Shown here one piece after another: positions 45,388 to 54,214 of a DNA stretch of 64,000 bases (within the stretch, counting starts at the first letter, position 1; every line of letters begins with the position of its first letter). The position numbers and the translations under genes are program-made. Location of the stretch: contig VGES01000016.1 in assembly GCA_016869765.1 (NCBI GenBank), forward strand, positions 1 to 64,000, read 5' to 3'. This stretch comes from Alphaproteobacteria bacterium. GTDB taxonomy: Bacteria; Pseudomonadota; Alphaproteobacteria; SHVP01. Under the pieces are notes generated by a model, which was not told the origin of the DNA, ran no database searches, and saw only the letters and a program-made list of their open reading frames with translations.

Positions 45388-46227
45388 CTAGTCTCTGAGA
45401 AGCTCGTTGATTCCCGTCTTGGCGCGGGTTTGAGCGTCGACCTTCTTGACGATGACGGCGCAATAGAGCGATGGCCCGGGCTGGCCGCTGCTGGTCGGCC
45501 GACCGGGCAGCGTGCCGGGCACGACGACGGAGTAGGCCGGCACCCGCCCGTAGTGAATCTCACCGCTCGCCCGATCGACGATCTTGGTCGAGGCCCCGAT
45601 GTAGACACCCATCGAAAGGACCGACCCGGTTTCGACGACAACGCCTTCGGCGACCTCCGAGCGGGCACCGACGAAGCAGTCGTCCTCGATGATCACCGGG
45701 TTGGCTTGAAGCGGTTCCAACACGCCGCCGATTCCGGCGCCGCCCGAAATGTGGCATTTCTTGCCAATCTGGGCGCAGCTTCCGACGGTCGCCCAGGTAT
45801 CGATCATCGTGCCTTCATCGACATAGGCGCCGACGTTGACGAACGATGGCATCAGGACGACCCCTTTGGCGATGAACGCCGATCGGCGAACGAGGCTGCC
45901 CGGGACGGCCCGGAAACCCGCGGCGTTGAACGTCTGGCCGGTCCAGCCCTCGAACTTCGAGGCCACCTTGTCGAACCACGGTGTCGCCGCTCCCGGACCA
46001 CCGGCGATCGATTGGTTGTCGTTGAGGCGGAAGGACAACAGGACGGCCTTCTTGAGCCACTGATGGACGACCCAACCCGCCGGTGACTTCTCGGCGACCC
46101 GCCGCTCCCCGCGGTCGAGCAGCGTGAGGGCCTGGTCGACGGCGTCGCGAATCGCCCCGCGCGTCTGGCCGTTGACCTTGTCCCGGCCATCCCAGGCCTG
46201 TTCGATCGTCGCCTGCAGATCCGTCAT
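45388..46227 (-). CDS. dapD: 2,3,4,5-tetrahydropyridine-2,6-dicarboxylate N-succinyltransferase
   Basis: A 279-aa left-handed beta-helix acyltransferase. The N-terminal helical domain includes [20 protein letters not shown]. The hexapeptide repeats run from about 100 to 220 ([75 protein letters not shown]). It transfers succinate from succinyl-CoA in lysine/DAP synthesis. GGAGGGAGCC supports ATG 46227. First gene of dapD-dapE-membrane protein. Confidence 0.97.
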   Translation of the reverse strand: MTDLQATIEQAWDGRDKVNGQTRGAIRDAVDQALTLLDRGERRVAEKSPAGWVVHQWLKKAVLLSFRLNDNQSIAGGPGAATPWFDKVASKFEGWTGQTFNAAGFRAVPGSLVRRSAFIAKGVVLMPSFVNVGAYVDEGTMIDTWATVGSCAQIGKKCHISGGAGIGGVLEPLQANPVIIEDDCFVGARSEVAEGVVVETGSVLSMGVYIGASTKIVDRASGEIHYGRVPAYSVVVPGTLPGRPTSSGQPGPSLYCAVIVKKVDAQTRAKTGINELLRD

Positions 46228-46278
46228 CGTCGGCTCCCTCCGGTTTGGCGGCAGAACATACCGGCGCAAGGCCGGGAG

Positions 46279-46953
46279 TCAACGCAGCCGCTCCGCGAGG
46301 ACCCTTGCGAGCCAATCTTCCAGGTCTGCGACGGGATGATGGACGAAATCCGGCGCTGCATTCGATGGCTCGGGCCGGACCCACACGGTCGTCATGCCGC
46401 AGGCGGCGGCCGGGCCCAGGTTGCGCACCGTATCCTCGACCATGACGGTCTTGTTCGGATCGATGATCGCTGTTGCGATCAGGCGTTGGTACGGCTCGGC
46501 GAAGGGCTTCGGCCAATAGTCGGCTGCCGCGATGTCGAAGATCGTCGGGAAGTGATGCGTGATGCCAAGCCGGCTCAGGACGCTGACGGCATGGCGCGTC
46601 GAGCCATTCGTGTAGATGAGTTTCCGTCCGGGCAGCGCGGCGAGCAGCGTGTCGAGGCGCGCGTTGCGATCGAGCACGCCGTAGTCGATGTCGTGGACGA
46701 AATTCAGGAATCCCTCGGGTTCGATGGTGTGTTCGGTCATCAGGCCGCGAAGGGTGCTACCGTGCTCGACGTGAAATCGTCGACGCAGGGTCCGGGACTG
46801 TTCGCTGTCCAGGCCGAGGTGCCGTTCGACGAACTGCCCGATCCGGTGATCGACCTGGGTGAATAGGGCGCAGCGCGCTGGATAGAGCGTATTGTCGAGA
46901 TCGAACACCCAGGTCTCGGCGCCGGCAATGTCGCTTGAGTGGTGAAGGGGCAC
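46279..46953 (-). CDS. HAD-superfamily pyrimidine 5'-nucleotidase
   Basis: A 224-aa HAD hydrolase of the SDT1-like pyrimidine 5'-nucleotidase group. Motif I is WVFDLDNTLYPARC, the DLDNTLYP variant of this group, with a helical cap including RFHVEHGSTLRGLM. Motif II is LIYTNGSTRHA, motif III Lys is in YWPKPFAEPY, and motif IV is VMVEDTVRNL. It dephosphorylates UMP/CMP-like nucleotides in other organisms. It lies 51 nt upstream of dapD on the same strand and commonly neighbours it in alphaproteobacteria. Confidence 0.93.
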   Translation of the reverse strand: MPLHHSSDIAGAETWVFDLDNTLYPARCALFTQVDHRIGQFVERHLGLDSEQSRTLRRRFHVEHGSTLRGLMTEHTIEPEGFLNFVHDIDYGVLDRNARLDTLLAALPGRKLIYTNGSTRHAVSVLSRLGITHHFPTIFDIAAADYWPKPFAEPYQRLIATAIIDPNKTVMVEDTVRNLGPAAACGMTTVWVRPEPSNAAPDFVHHPVADLEDWLARVLAERLR

Positions 46954-47033
46954 GTCCCAGTGTGCGAAAGCGGGGCTCGCCGTTCAAGGCCGGGTGAGTC
47001 CAAGAGCCAGCAGATTTCGGTTAGGGTGGACGG

Positions 47034-48227
47034 GTGACCACGACCGTCGTCAAGATCCCGGACGAGTTGACGCTGACGCCGCGCGCGATCGTAGCCGGCT
47101 TTCCTGGGCCAGCCCTCCTGCTCGACTCCGGCGGCCATGTCCTGGCGGCCAATCAACCCGGGGCGGAACTGGCCGACGGCGTCCGCTTGGGCAAGACCCC
47201 GCGAATCGGGGAGATCGCTCGCGAAGCTGCGGCCCATGGCCGACCGGCCCAGGGCGATATCGAGATCATGCGCGGTGATGACCCGACGACCCTCGATATC
47301 ATCGCGTTGCCGCTGAGCCACCGAACGACAATGTTCGTCCTGGTCTTGGCCCGCGAATCGACGCTCGAACGGAATTTCATCAACGCCCTTGTGTCCTCGC
47401 GTCAGTTGTTCAAGGACCTCGTCAGCTGCTCCTCCGACTTCGCCTGGGAAACCAAAGCCGACGGCACGTTCGCTTTCGTCTCCAACCGCGGGGCCCTTGG
47501 CCACGGTGCGCGGGAGTTGTTTGGCCGTTCGCCGGCCAACATGCGGGTCGCGCCCCCCGATGGCAGTGAACCGGGCCCATTTCCCTTCGACAGTCGCGAA
47601 CCGCTCAACGACATCGAGGTTTGGCTGGAGGACGCCCTGGGGGAACCAGCCTGCCTCTTGACGTCGTGTGTGCCCGTGTTCGACGAGCAACGGGTGTGGC
47701 TGGGTGCGCGTGGCGTTTGCCGCGACGTAACCGAGGCGCGCAAGCGCGACTCGGCGCTTCGCCGATTGCGCGACCGCGAACACCTGATCGGTGAGATCGT
47801 CAACGCGATCCGCACCGAGGTCGAGCCAGGGGAGATTTTCGATGCCGCAGTTCGCTCGACGGCAACGACGCTGCGTGCGACCCACTGCTGGGTCGTGCGA
47901 CGCTTCTCCGATGGCCGGTTCACCCGACCGCTGCGTCACGCCGGACCGGGCGGAGAACCGTCCTCGGACTTGTCGGAATCGGTGGCCGCGCAACTCGGCG
48001 GCGCCGCCGACGATGTTTTCGTGCGCCTGTCGGATACGACCTGGCATGTGCCAACCGGCCTCGCCCGACATCACAATCTCATGAAAGGTGCGATTTGCGC
48101 GGCGCGGGCGGAGGGCGACCAGCCCTGGGACGACGAGGATCGGGCACTGATGGTGGGCGTGAGCGATCACCTCGGAATCGCCATCGCGCAAATCGAGAGC
48201 CGTGAACGCCTCGAGGAGTTGTCGTGA
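47034..48227 (+). CDS. PAS-GAF sensor part of a diguanylate cyclase, ended by an in-frame TGA
   Basis: The 397-aa open frame holds a PAS-like region (about 20-110), a second PAS domain (about 125-235, with FAWETKADGTFAFVSNRGA and GARGVCRDVTEARKRD), then a GAF domain (about 255-390, ending SDHLGIAIAQIE). It stops at TGA 48225-48227 in LEELS-stop-TDELT. The same frame then resumes with a GGDEF domain, so TGA sits at one codon of the usual PAS/GAF-GGDEF linker, often CGA or CGC for Arg. A CGA-to-TGA change would explain it. The intact gene would span 47034-48761 (575 aa). The start is GTG 47034. Confidence 0.85.
   Translation: MTTTVVKIPDELTLTPRAIVAGFPGPALLLDSGGHVLAANQPGAELADGVRLGKTPRIGEIAREAAAHGRPAQGDIEIMRGDDPTTLDIIALPLSHRTTMFVLVLARESTLERNFINALVSSRQLFKDLVSCSSDFAWETKADGTFAFVSNRGALGHGARELFGRSPANMRVAPPDGSEPGPFPFDSREPLNDIEVWLEDALGEPACLLTSCVPVFDEQRVWLGARGVCRDVTEARKRDSALRRLRDREHLIGEIVNAIRTEVEPGEIFDAAVRSTATTLRATHCWVVRRFSDGRFTRPLRHAGPGGEPSSDLSESVAAQLGGAADDVFVRLSDTTWHVPTGLARHHNLMKGAICAARAEGDQPWDDEDRALMVGVSDHLGIAIAQIESRERLEELS
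48225..48227 (+). other. In-frame TGA interrupting the PAS-GAF-GGDEF reading frame
   Basis: The codons around it read GAG GAG TTG TCG TGA ACC GAC GAG TTG ACC (E-E-L-S-stop-T-D-E-L-T). Domain architecture and frame are continuous on both sides. It may be a nonsense mutation, a consensus base error, or a read-through/re-initiation site. Confidence 0.85.
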
Positions 48228-48236
48228 ACCGACGAG

Positions 48237-48761
48237 TTGACCAAGTTGTTCAACCGACGGGCCTTCACGGAGGAGGTCGAACGGCGCCTCCATGCCTTGG
48301 CGCGGAGCAAGCGTCGGGCCGCGCTGTTCTACGTCGACCTCGACAACTTCAAAAAGGTCAACGACATCCGCGGTCACCAGCAGGGGGACGAGGCCCTGAA
48401 AGCGTTGGCGGCAATGCTGGTCCGTACGAGCCGGGCCGGGGACATCGTCGCGCGCCTCGGGGGCGACGAATTCGCGATGTGGCTGGAGGAAACCGACATG
48501 CCTTCGGCGCAGGCCAAGGCGGATCTTCTCCTGGGAGAAAGCCGGGTGCTGCGTCCCTATTCCGGCAGTGACGATTTCCCGCTCGGAATTTCGATCGGTG
48601 TGGCGATGACGGATCCCGCCTCGGACGAGAAATTCGAGGCCCTGGTGCATCGCGCCGATGAGACGATGTATCACTCGAAACGCGGCGGAAAGGGCCGCTG
48701 GGTCATATCCCCGGGTCCCGGATTGCCGACCGTGGAGAGAGCGCGGAGAGAACATGCTTAG
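48237..48761 (+). CDS. GGDEF (diguanylate cyclase) domain part, separated from its sensor by the TGA
   Basis: A 174-aa GGDEF domain in exactly the same frame as the upstream PAS-GAF part. It has LTKLFNRRAF, FYVDLDNFKKVNDIRGHQQGD (metal Asp, substrate Asn/Asp), and RLGGDEFAMWLE with an intact active site at 48459-48473. The inhibitory I-site RAGD lies five residues before GGDEF. The domain should make c-di-GMP from two GTP if expressed. TTG 48237 could serve as a re-initiation codon 9 nt after the TGA, but no Shine-Dalgarno at correct spacing is seen. It overlaps the ATG at 48754 of the next gene. Confidence 0.8.
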   Translation: MTKLFNRRAFTEEVERRLHALARSKRRAALFYVDLDNFKKVNDIRGHQQGDEALKALAAMLVRTSRAGDIVARLGGDEFAMWLEETDMPSAQAKADLLLGESRVLRPYSGSDDFPLGISIGVAMTDPASDEKFEALVHRADETMYHSKRGGKGRWVISPGPGLPTVERARREHA

Positions 48762-48773
48762 TCGGCTGTTTGG

Positions 48774-50075
48774 TTGGAGCGCGGGACGCAAAAGCCGCCG
48801 ATCACCTACGATCAGGAGAAGGAGTTGGTGGCGCATCCCGACGCCGAGGTGCGTGCCGACCTCGCCAGTCGTGAGGATGCTCGCCCCGAGATCCTGTATT
48901 TTCTCGCGAACGACAAGTCGCCGTCCGTCCGTGCCGAGATCGCCGCCAACGCCTCGACGCCGCGCCAAGCCGACAAGCTTCTGGCCAGCGACGTCGATGA
49001 CGACGTTAGAAAAATCCTCGCCCGCAAGATCGGTCGCCTGATTCCTGGGTTGTCCGAGCGCGAGGCCGAGCGGCTTCGCAATCTGACCTTCGAAGTGCTG
49101 GAGATCCTCGCGGAAGACCACGTCGCCGAGGTCCGCCAGATCGTGGCCGAGGAGATCAAGCATGCGGCCAACGTGCCGCCGCATATCGTCAAGAAGCTCG
49201 CCCGTGACATCGAACACATCGTCTCGACGCCGATCCTCCAGTATTCGGTGCTTTTGAGCGATCAGGATTTGCTCGAGATCGTCGCGGGCGGTGGATCGCC
49301 CGAGGTTTTGAGCGCGATTTCGCGGCGCCTCAACGTCAGTACGAAGGTGTGCGACGCCATCGTCAGCACCAACGAAACAGCAGGTATCGCGGCCCTGCTG
49401 GCCAATCCGAGTGCGCAGATTCGCGAGGAGACGCTCGATTCGCTCATCGACAAGGCCCCGAGCCGGCGCAGTTGGCACGAGCCCCTGGTGCGTCGTCCCA
49501 GGCTTTCGCCAAAGGCCGTGCGCCGCATCGCCGGGTTCGTCGCGGCGGCATTGCTCAACGTCCTGAGTGAGCGCGAGGACATCGATGACCATGCCCGCGA
49601 AGAGGTGCGACGCGCGGTCAAGAAGCGGCTTGCGGAAGAGCCTGACGAAGCGCCGGCGGAGAAGGAGAAACGGGGTGGCGCCGAGGGTGACGCCGAGGCC
49701 GCCAAGCGCGCCAAGAAGCTCCTGGCCGAGGGAAAACTCGACGACGAAGCGATTCGCGCCGCGGCCGAAATGGGTCAACGGCCGTTCGTCAACCATGCGC
49801 TCGCGCTTCGCGCCAAACTGCCGGTCGAACTCGCGCGGGCCGTGACGGCGAGCCAGGCTGGAAAACCGATGACGGCGTTGTGCTGGCGCGCCAGTCTTTC
49901 GATGCGCACGGCGCTCACCCTGCAGAAGCACCAGGCGAGGATTTCATCCGCCTCGATCGTCAACGCGCGAAACGGCGTCGACTACCCGATGACGGAAGAG
50001 GAGATGGCCTGGTTCGTCGACTATTTCGCGAACGCCACCCCGGCCTCAGCCGGCGAACCCGTCAATCGCGGGTGA
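48774..50075 (+). CDS. DUF2336 family HEAT-repeat-like protein, probable frameshift near the start
   Basis: A 433-aa alpha-helical repeat protein that matches the DUF2336 family of alphaproteobacteria: [40 protein letters not shown], then repeated helical pairs such as [16 protein letters not shown] and [23 protein letters not shown]. There is a Glu/Lys-rich linker (about 285-315) and a conserved C-terminus [22 protein letters not shown]. The expected N-terminus, [13 protein letters not shown], is present in another frame from ATG 48754. Adding one A to the run at 48790-48793 would join it as ..GRKKPPITY. No known activity. The last 14 nt overlap argB. Confidence 0.85.
   Translation: MERGTQKPPITYDQEKELVAHPDAEVRADLASREDARPEILYFLANDKSPSVRAEIAANASTPRQADKLLASDVDDDVRKILARKIGRLIPGLSEREAERLRNLTFEVLEILAEDHVAEVRQIVAEEIKHAANVPPHIVKKLARDIEHIVSTPILQYSVLLSDQDLLEIVAGGGSPEVLSAISRRLNVSTKVCDAIVSTNETAGIAALLANPSAQIREETLDSLIDKAPSRRSWHEPLVRRPRLSPKAVRRIAGFVAAALLNVLSEREDIDDHAREEVRRAVKKRLAEEPDEAPAEKEKRGGAEGDAEAAKRAKKLLAEGKLDDEAIRAAAEMGQRPFVNHALALRAKLPVELARAVTASQAGKPMTALCWRASLSMRTALTLQKHQARISSASIVNARNGVDYPMTEEEMAWFVDYFANATPASAGEPVNRG
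48790..48793 (+). other. Putative single-base frameshift in an A run at the DUF2336 start
   Basis: ATG 48754 (preceded by GGAGAGAAC) encodes [14 protein letters not shown], then loses the conserved frame. A run of five instead of four A at 48790-48793 restores [14 protein letters not shown]. The position in a homopolymer makes a sequencing indel or slippage plausible. Confidence 0.75.
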
Positions 50076-50970
50076 TCATCGTGCCGACGCCGTGTTCGGT
50101 GAACACCTCGAGCAGCAGCACGTGTTCGAGGCGACCATCGAGAATGTGGGCCGCCTTCGCGCCCTGACGAACGGCCTGCAGGCAGGTTTCCAGCTTCGGA
50201 ATCATGCCGCCGCTGATCGTGCCGTCGGCGAGCAGCCGTTCGCATTGCTCCGGGCTCAGGCGGTTGAGGAGCTTCTTCTGTTTGTCGAGCACGCCCGGGA
50301 CGTCCGTCATCATCAGGAGCTTGCTGGCCTGGAGGGCGCCCGCGATGGCACCGGCGGCGGTGTCGGCGTTGATGTTGTAGGTGTTGCCATCCAAGCCCAC
50401 GCCGGTCGGGGCGATCACCGGGATGATGTCCGACTGCTCGAGGACCCGGAGCACGTGAGGGTTCACCTTGGTCGGTTCGCCCACGAAACCGAGATCGAGC
50501 ACCTTTTCGATATTGGAGTCGGGGTCGCGGGCCGTGCGCTTCAACCGCGTGGCCTCGATCAGACGGCCGTCTTTGCCGGAAAGCCCGACCGCCGTGCCGC
50601 CGGCAGCGTTGATGCTCGCCACGAGCTGCTTGTTGATGGTGCCAGCCAGGACCATCTCGACGACCTCGACGGTCGCGGCATCCGTGATGCGCAGGCCATC
50701 GACGAAGTTGCTCTTGATATTGAGACGCTCGAGCATCTTGCCGATCTGCGGGCCGCCACCGTGGACGACGACCGGATTGATGCCAACCTGTTTGAGCAGC
50801 ACGATGTCTTCGGCGAACGATCGTCCAAGGCTGTCGTCGCCCATCGCGTGGCCGCCGAACTTGACGACAAACGTGTTCTTGTTGAACTGGCGCATGTAGG
50901 GCAACGCTTCGGCCAGCGTGCGCGCCGTTTCCATCAGTCGGCCGTGATCGGGCGGGGCTTGGTTCGTCAT
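50062..50970 (-). CDS. argB: Acetylglutamate kinase
   Basis: A 302-aa amino-acid kinase. It has [12 protein letters not shown] (phosphate Lys and Gly loop), [39 protein letters not shown] and [34 protein letters not shown]. An N-terminal helix of about 20 residues ([15 protein letters not shown]) is the extension linked to arginine-feedback-sensitive hexameric enzymes. It performs the second step of arginine synthesis. It is the last gene of the rpmH-rnpA-yidD-yidC-engB-argB block, 9 nt after engB. Confidence 0.97.
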   Translation of the reverse strand: MTNQAPPDHGRLMETARTLAEALPYMRQFNKNTFVVKFGGHAMGDDSLGRSFAEDIVLLKQVGINPVVVHGGGPQIGKMLERLNIKSNFVDGLRITDAATVEVVEMVLAGTINKQLVASINAAGGTAVGLSGKDGRLIEATRLKRTARDPDSNIEKVLDLGFVGEPTKVNPHVLRVLEQSDIIPVIAPTGVGLDGNTYNINADTAAGAIAGALQASKLLMMTDVPGVLDKQKKLLNRLSPEQCERLLADGTISGGMIPKLETCLQAVRQGAKAAHILDGRLEHVLLLEVFTEHGVGTMITRD

Positions 50971-50979
50971 GGCGTCGCC

Positions 50980-51603
50980 TTATAGCGCGTCTCGCGCGCC
51001 GGTGGCCAGGGAGGCCAGGTCATCCCGAAGTTCGGCCAATCCGACGTCGCGTCGCACGCTCGTCATCAGGATCGCTGGCAGAACGTTGGCGAACCCCGCC
51101 GTAGCGGCCTGGACGGATCGCTGCATCGCAGCGGGGTCTTTGTTGCGGTCGACCTTGGTAAGGACGATCCGTGTCTCCACGGCCAGGGCGGCCAACGATT
51201 CGAGCGCGGTCAAGTCGGTCGATTTCAAGCCGACGTAGCCGTCGACCAGCAGACAGACGCGTCGGAGCGCGCGGCGGCTTTCGAAGTATCCCGCCACGAG
51301 CCCTTGCCATGAGACCATCGCCGCTCGTCCGGCGGCGGCGAAGCCGTAACCAGGAAGATCGACGAGGGTCAGATCGTGACCGATCCGGTAGAAGGCAATC
51401 GTGCGGGTCGTTCCAGGGGTACGCGAGGTTCGGGCCAGGTCGTCACGGCCGACCAGCGCGTTGATCAGGCTCGACTTACCGACGTTCGAACGACCGGCGA
51501 AGGCGACCTCGGCGGTTCGTTCCGGTGGCCAGGCGCCGCCGGGACGGACGACGGCGTCGACCCGGCATTCCTGGGCGAACACGGAGCGAGTCCGAGCCGC
51601 CAT
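50980..51603 (-). CDS. engB: Ribosome biogenesis GTP-binding protein (YihA/YsxC)
   Basis: A 207-aa GTPase with G1 GRSNVGKSSLINALVG, G2 region SRTPGTTRTIAFY, G3 DLPGYGFA and G4 LTKVDRNKD. The fold is circularly ordinary and of standard length. It is essential for assembly of the 50S subunit. Positioned between yidC (9 nt gap) and argB, as in many alphaproteobacteria. Confidence 0.97.
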   Translation of the reverse strand: MAARTRSVFAQECRVDAVVRPGGAWPPERTAEVAFAGRSNVGKSSLINALVGRDDLARTSRTPGTTRTIAFYRIGHDLTLVDLPGYGFAAAGRAAMVSWQGLVAGYFESRRALRRVCLLVDGYVGLKSTDLTALESLAALAVETRIVLTKVDRNKDPAAMQRSVQAATAGFANVLPAILMTSVRRDVGLAELRDDLASLATGARDAL

Positions 51604-51612
51604 GGCAACGCC

Positions 51613-53349
51613 TCAGTTCGCGATCGGATTCTTGACGCCCGACTGCCGCATGATGACCCACTGCTGGGCGATCGAGAGGACGTTGTTCCACGTCCAGTAG
51701 ATCACGAGGCCAGCCGGGAAACTCGCCAGCAGGAACGTGAAGAAGATCGGCAGCAGCATGAAGATCCGCGCCTGAATCGGATCCGTCGGCTGCGGATTCA
51801 GCTTCTGCTGCAGGAACATGGAAATGCCCATGAGAATCGGCCACAAGCCGATGATCGGTAGCCACGACGGTGGCCCCCAAGGCACCAGATTGAACAACGT
51901 GAACAGGTTGAGGTGGTCGAGTTCGGAGAGATCTGTGATCCAGCCGTAGAACGGCGCGTGCCGCATCTCGATCGTGACGAACAACACCTTGTAGAGCGCG
52001 AAGAACACCGGAATCTGCACGACGATCGGCAGACATCCCGACAGGGGATTGGCGCCTTCCTTGCGATATAGCGCCATGACCTCCTGCTGCATGCGCTGGC
52101 GATCATCCTTGAAGCGTTCTTGGATTCGCTTCATCTCGGGTGCGAGCACCTTCATTTTGCTCATCGCCCGGTAAGATTTGTTGGCGAGCGGGAAGAACGC
52201 GAGTTTGACCAGAACCGTCAGCAGCAAGATCGCCAGTCCAAAGTTCCCGAGGTGCTCGTTGAAGTACCGCAGCGCCAAGAACATTGGTTTCGTGAGAAAG
52301 AAGAACCAACCCCAGTCGATGGCGAGATCGAACCGGCTGATGCCGAGCGACCGCTCGTAACCGTCGATGACGCGGACGACTTTGGCGCCGGCGAACAATC
52401 GGTCGGTTACCTCGATCGTCGCCCCGGGCTCGACGGCCATCGCGTCGTGACGGAACTCGGCACGAAAGCGGTTTTCGGCCGTGATGTAGCGATAGGCGGT
52501 GGTCACCGCCCTGGCTTGATCGGGAATGACTGCGGTCAGCCAATATTTGTCGGTGAACCCGAGCCAGCCCTTGGTATTTCGACGCTCGATCGTGCCTTTC
52601 GAACGAATGTTCGAGTAACTCTCTTCCGAGAGCGCGCCGTCGAGTACGCCGAGCCCCCCTTCGTGCAAAATGAAGAACCCCAGCGTTTCGGGTTCGCCGG
52701 TACGAGCCACGAAGGCAAATGGGTAGACGACGGCCGCGGTCGCGCCGGTGTTGCGCACCCGCTGCGTCACCTGAAACATGTAGTCGCGGTCGATGGTGAT
52801 GGTGCGCGAGAACACCAGTCCGGCCCCGTTGTCCCAGGTGAACGTGACGGGTCGTTCCGGCGTTAGGACATCGCCGTCGGTCGCCCACGGGGTGTCGTCG
52901 CCGGGGACCGCCACCCCGGGGGAGGCAACCCAACCGAACTTGGCCACGTAGGCATTGGGCGCGCCGGCGGGGGACAGCAACACGACGTTCGGGCTGCCTT
53001 CCGTCGGGTGGACGCGGTAGTGGCTCAGCGTCAGATCATCGAGCGAACCGCCGATCTTGGCGATCGAGCCTTTGACGTTCGGCGTTTCGATCAGGACCCG
53101 CGGGGACTCGCGCAGGATCGTGGCGCGATCGCGTACGGCGGCGAGGGTCGGTCGCTGTGGCGCACCTACGACCGGGGCCTCCGATGGGGTGCTGCCGGCG
53201 GGTGACGTCTGCCCGGGTTGGGTCGTCGCTGTCGGTGCCGTGGTCGCAGGCGGTGGCGCGTCCTGGCGTGACGTTGGAAACAGCAAGTGAAAGCCGAGCA
53301 GGATCGCGATCGACAGCGCGATAGCGGCGATGAGGTTCTTCTGGTCCAT
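51613..53349 (-). CDS. yidC: Membrane protein insertase YidC
   Basis: A 578-aa Gram-negative YidC. Helix 1 (LIAAIALSIAILLGFHLLFP, about 5-24) is followed by a Pro/Thr-rich linker and the large periplasmic beta-sandwich domain (about 65-345). The conserved five-helix core follows, with FGLAILLLTVLVKLAFFPLANKSYRAMSKMKVLAPEMKRIQERFK and the hydrophilic-groove Arg region, LSGCLPIVVQIPVFFALYKVLF and ASFPAGLVIYWTWNNVLSIAQQ. It inserts inner-membrane proteins with or without SecYEG. It lies 3 nt downstream of yidD. Confidence 0.98.
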   Translation of the reverse strand: MDQKNLIAAIALSIAILLGFHLLFPTSRQDAPPPATTAPTATTQPGQTSPAGSTPSEAPVVGAPQRPTLAAVRDRATILRESPRVLIETPNVKGSIAKIGGSLDDLTLSHYRVHPTEGSPNVVLLSPAGAPNAYVAKFGWVASPGVAVPGDDTPWATDGDVLTPERPVTFTWDNGAGLVFSRTITIDRDYMFQVTQRVRNTGATAAVVYPFAFVARTGEPETLGFFILHEGGLGVLDGALSEESYSNIRSKGTIERRNTKGWLGFTDKYWLTAVIPDQARAVTTAYRYITAENRFRAEFRHDAMAVEPGATIEVTDRLFAGAKVVRVIDGYERSLGISRFDLAIDWGWFFFLTKPMFLALRYFNEHLGNFGLAILLLTVLVKLAFFPLANKSYRAMSKMKVLAPEMKRIQERFKDDRQRMQQEVMALYRKEGANPLSGCLPIVVQIPVFFALYKVLFVTIEMRHAPFYGWITDLSELDHLNLFTLFNLVPWGPPSWLPIIGLWPILMGISMFLQQKLNPQPTDPIQARIFMLLPIFFTFLLASFPAGLVIYWTWNNVLSIAQQWVIMRQSGVKNPIAN

Positions 53350-53352
53350 GAT

Positions 53353-53577
53353 TCAGCGCTCGGGTACCGGGTCGTAGCCGCTGCCGCCCCACGGATGACA
53401 GCGCGCGATACGTCGGGCAGCGAGCACAGAACCACGCCAAGCGCCGTGCTTGTCGAGAGCCTCCAGCGCGTAGGCGGAGCAGCTCGGCGCGAAGCGGCAT
53501 CGTGGACCGAGGAGCGGTGATATCAGACAACGATAGAGGAAAATCGGTACGCGCAAGAACCAGACGCCCAGCGTCAT
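53353..53577 (-). CDS. yidD: Membrane protein insertion efficiency factor
   Basis: A 74-aa YidD. It starts [41 protein letters not shown], with the family's PSCSxYxxEA motif, and ends [16 protein letters not shown]. It is a peripheral inner-membrane protein that assists YidC-dependent insertion. ATG 53577 overlaps the rnpA stop (ATGA); longer in-frame starts lie inside rnpA and are rejected. Confidence 0.96.
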   Translation of the reverse strand: MTLGVWFLRVPIFLYRCLISPLLGPRCRFAPSCSAYALEALDKHGAWRGSVLAARRIARCHPWGGSGYDPVPER

Positions 53578-53936
53578 CGCACGGCCTCCAAAGTGTCGGT
53601 CCACAGGTGGAGACCCTTGAGCGCTTTTTCCATGTCTTCGCACAGCGCGGCGAATGGACGTGTCAGGGCGTCCGACCGCCCGATCACGACGAAATCTTGC
53701 CCAGGCAAGGCGTGATGCTCCAGCACGTGCTCGGCCACCGCGCGCAAGCGTCGTTTGATGCGGTTGCGGGCCACGGCCTTTCCCAAACGTCTGGTGACAG
53801 TAAATCCGACCCGCACGGCATCAGTTGGAGCACGGTCGGTCTGCAGCGTCAAACCGGGCGTGACCCATCGCCGATTGCGGCCGGCGATACGCACGAAATC
53901 GGCGCGTCGAGTGATACGCCCGACACGGCCACGCAC
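53574..53936 (-). CDS. rnpA: Ribonuclease P protein component
   Basis: A 120-aa small basic protein. It has [54 protein letters not shown] (the RNR motif that contacts M1 RNA and the metal site) and [15 protein letters not shown]. It pairs with RnpB RNA to process tRNA 5' ends; rnpB is not in the window. GTG 53936 is the start, 7 nt after the rpmH stop. Confidence 0.96.
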   Translation of the reverse strand: MRGRVGRITRRADFVRIAGRNRRWVTPGLTLQTDRAPTDAVRVGFTVTRRLGKAVARNRIKRRLRAVAEHVLEHHALPGQDFVVIGRSDALTRPFAALCEDMEKALKGLHLWTDTLEAVR

Positions 53937-53943
53937 AGGTCAC

Positions 53944-54081
53944 CTAGGTGGGAGTAAGGCGCTTGCGCCCTCTGGCTCGGCGGCGCGACAGAACCTCGCG
54001 GCCACCCGCAGTGCTCATGCGCTTGCGGAAACCGTGGCGGCGCTTACGGACCACTTTGCTGGGCTGATAGGTTCGTTTCAC
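53944..54081 (-). CDS. rpmH: 50S ribosomal protein L34
   Basis: A 45-aa highly basic protein, [21 protein letters not shown]..., with the invariant FRKRMST and [16 protein letters not shown] segments. GTG 54081 is preceded by GGTGGGAGC. Longer in-frame starts run through the promoter and are rejected. It leads the rnpA-yidD-yidC-engB-argB block behind a near-consensus promoter. Confidence 0.97.
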   Translation of the reverse strand: MKRTYQPSKVVRKRRHGFRKRMSTAGGREVLSRRRARGRKRLTPT

Positions 54082-54132
54082 GGGTTTGCTCCCACCAAGG
54101 CAGGGCGCCCGGCCGGTAAAAACAAGGCCCGC

Positions 54133-54161
54133 TGTATAAGGGTAGGACCGCACCAAGTCAA
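54133..54161 (-). promoter_or_regulatory. Sigma70-type promoter of the rpmH operon
   Basis: On the minus strand TTGACT (54161-54156), a 17-nt spacer and TATACA (54138-54133) are near consensus. Transcription would begin around 54126, giving a leader of about 45 nt before the L34 start. Confidence 0.85.
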
Positions 54162-54214
54162 TTGTGACCGGCGGGAAACCGCGACATCTTACCAATAGGG
54201 CCATGGGGGCAGGG

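Noticed and set aside
48225-48227. TGA read as selenocysteine or tryptophan
   Set aside because: No SECIS-like hairpin was noticed downstream, the linker position does not call for Sec or Trp, and TGA is used as an ordinary stop throughout the window.
46740-49931. A 1063-aa open frame antisense to the cyclase and DUF2336 genes
   Set aside because: It is Arg/Gly-rich with no recognisable domains and covers real genes on the other strand. Such long shadows are expected in GC-rich DNA.
53944-54214. Chromosomal origin next to rpmH
   Set aside because: There is no dnaA gene, no DnaA-box cluster and no AT-rich unwinding region; only a promoter lies between rpmH and the oxidoreductase.
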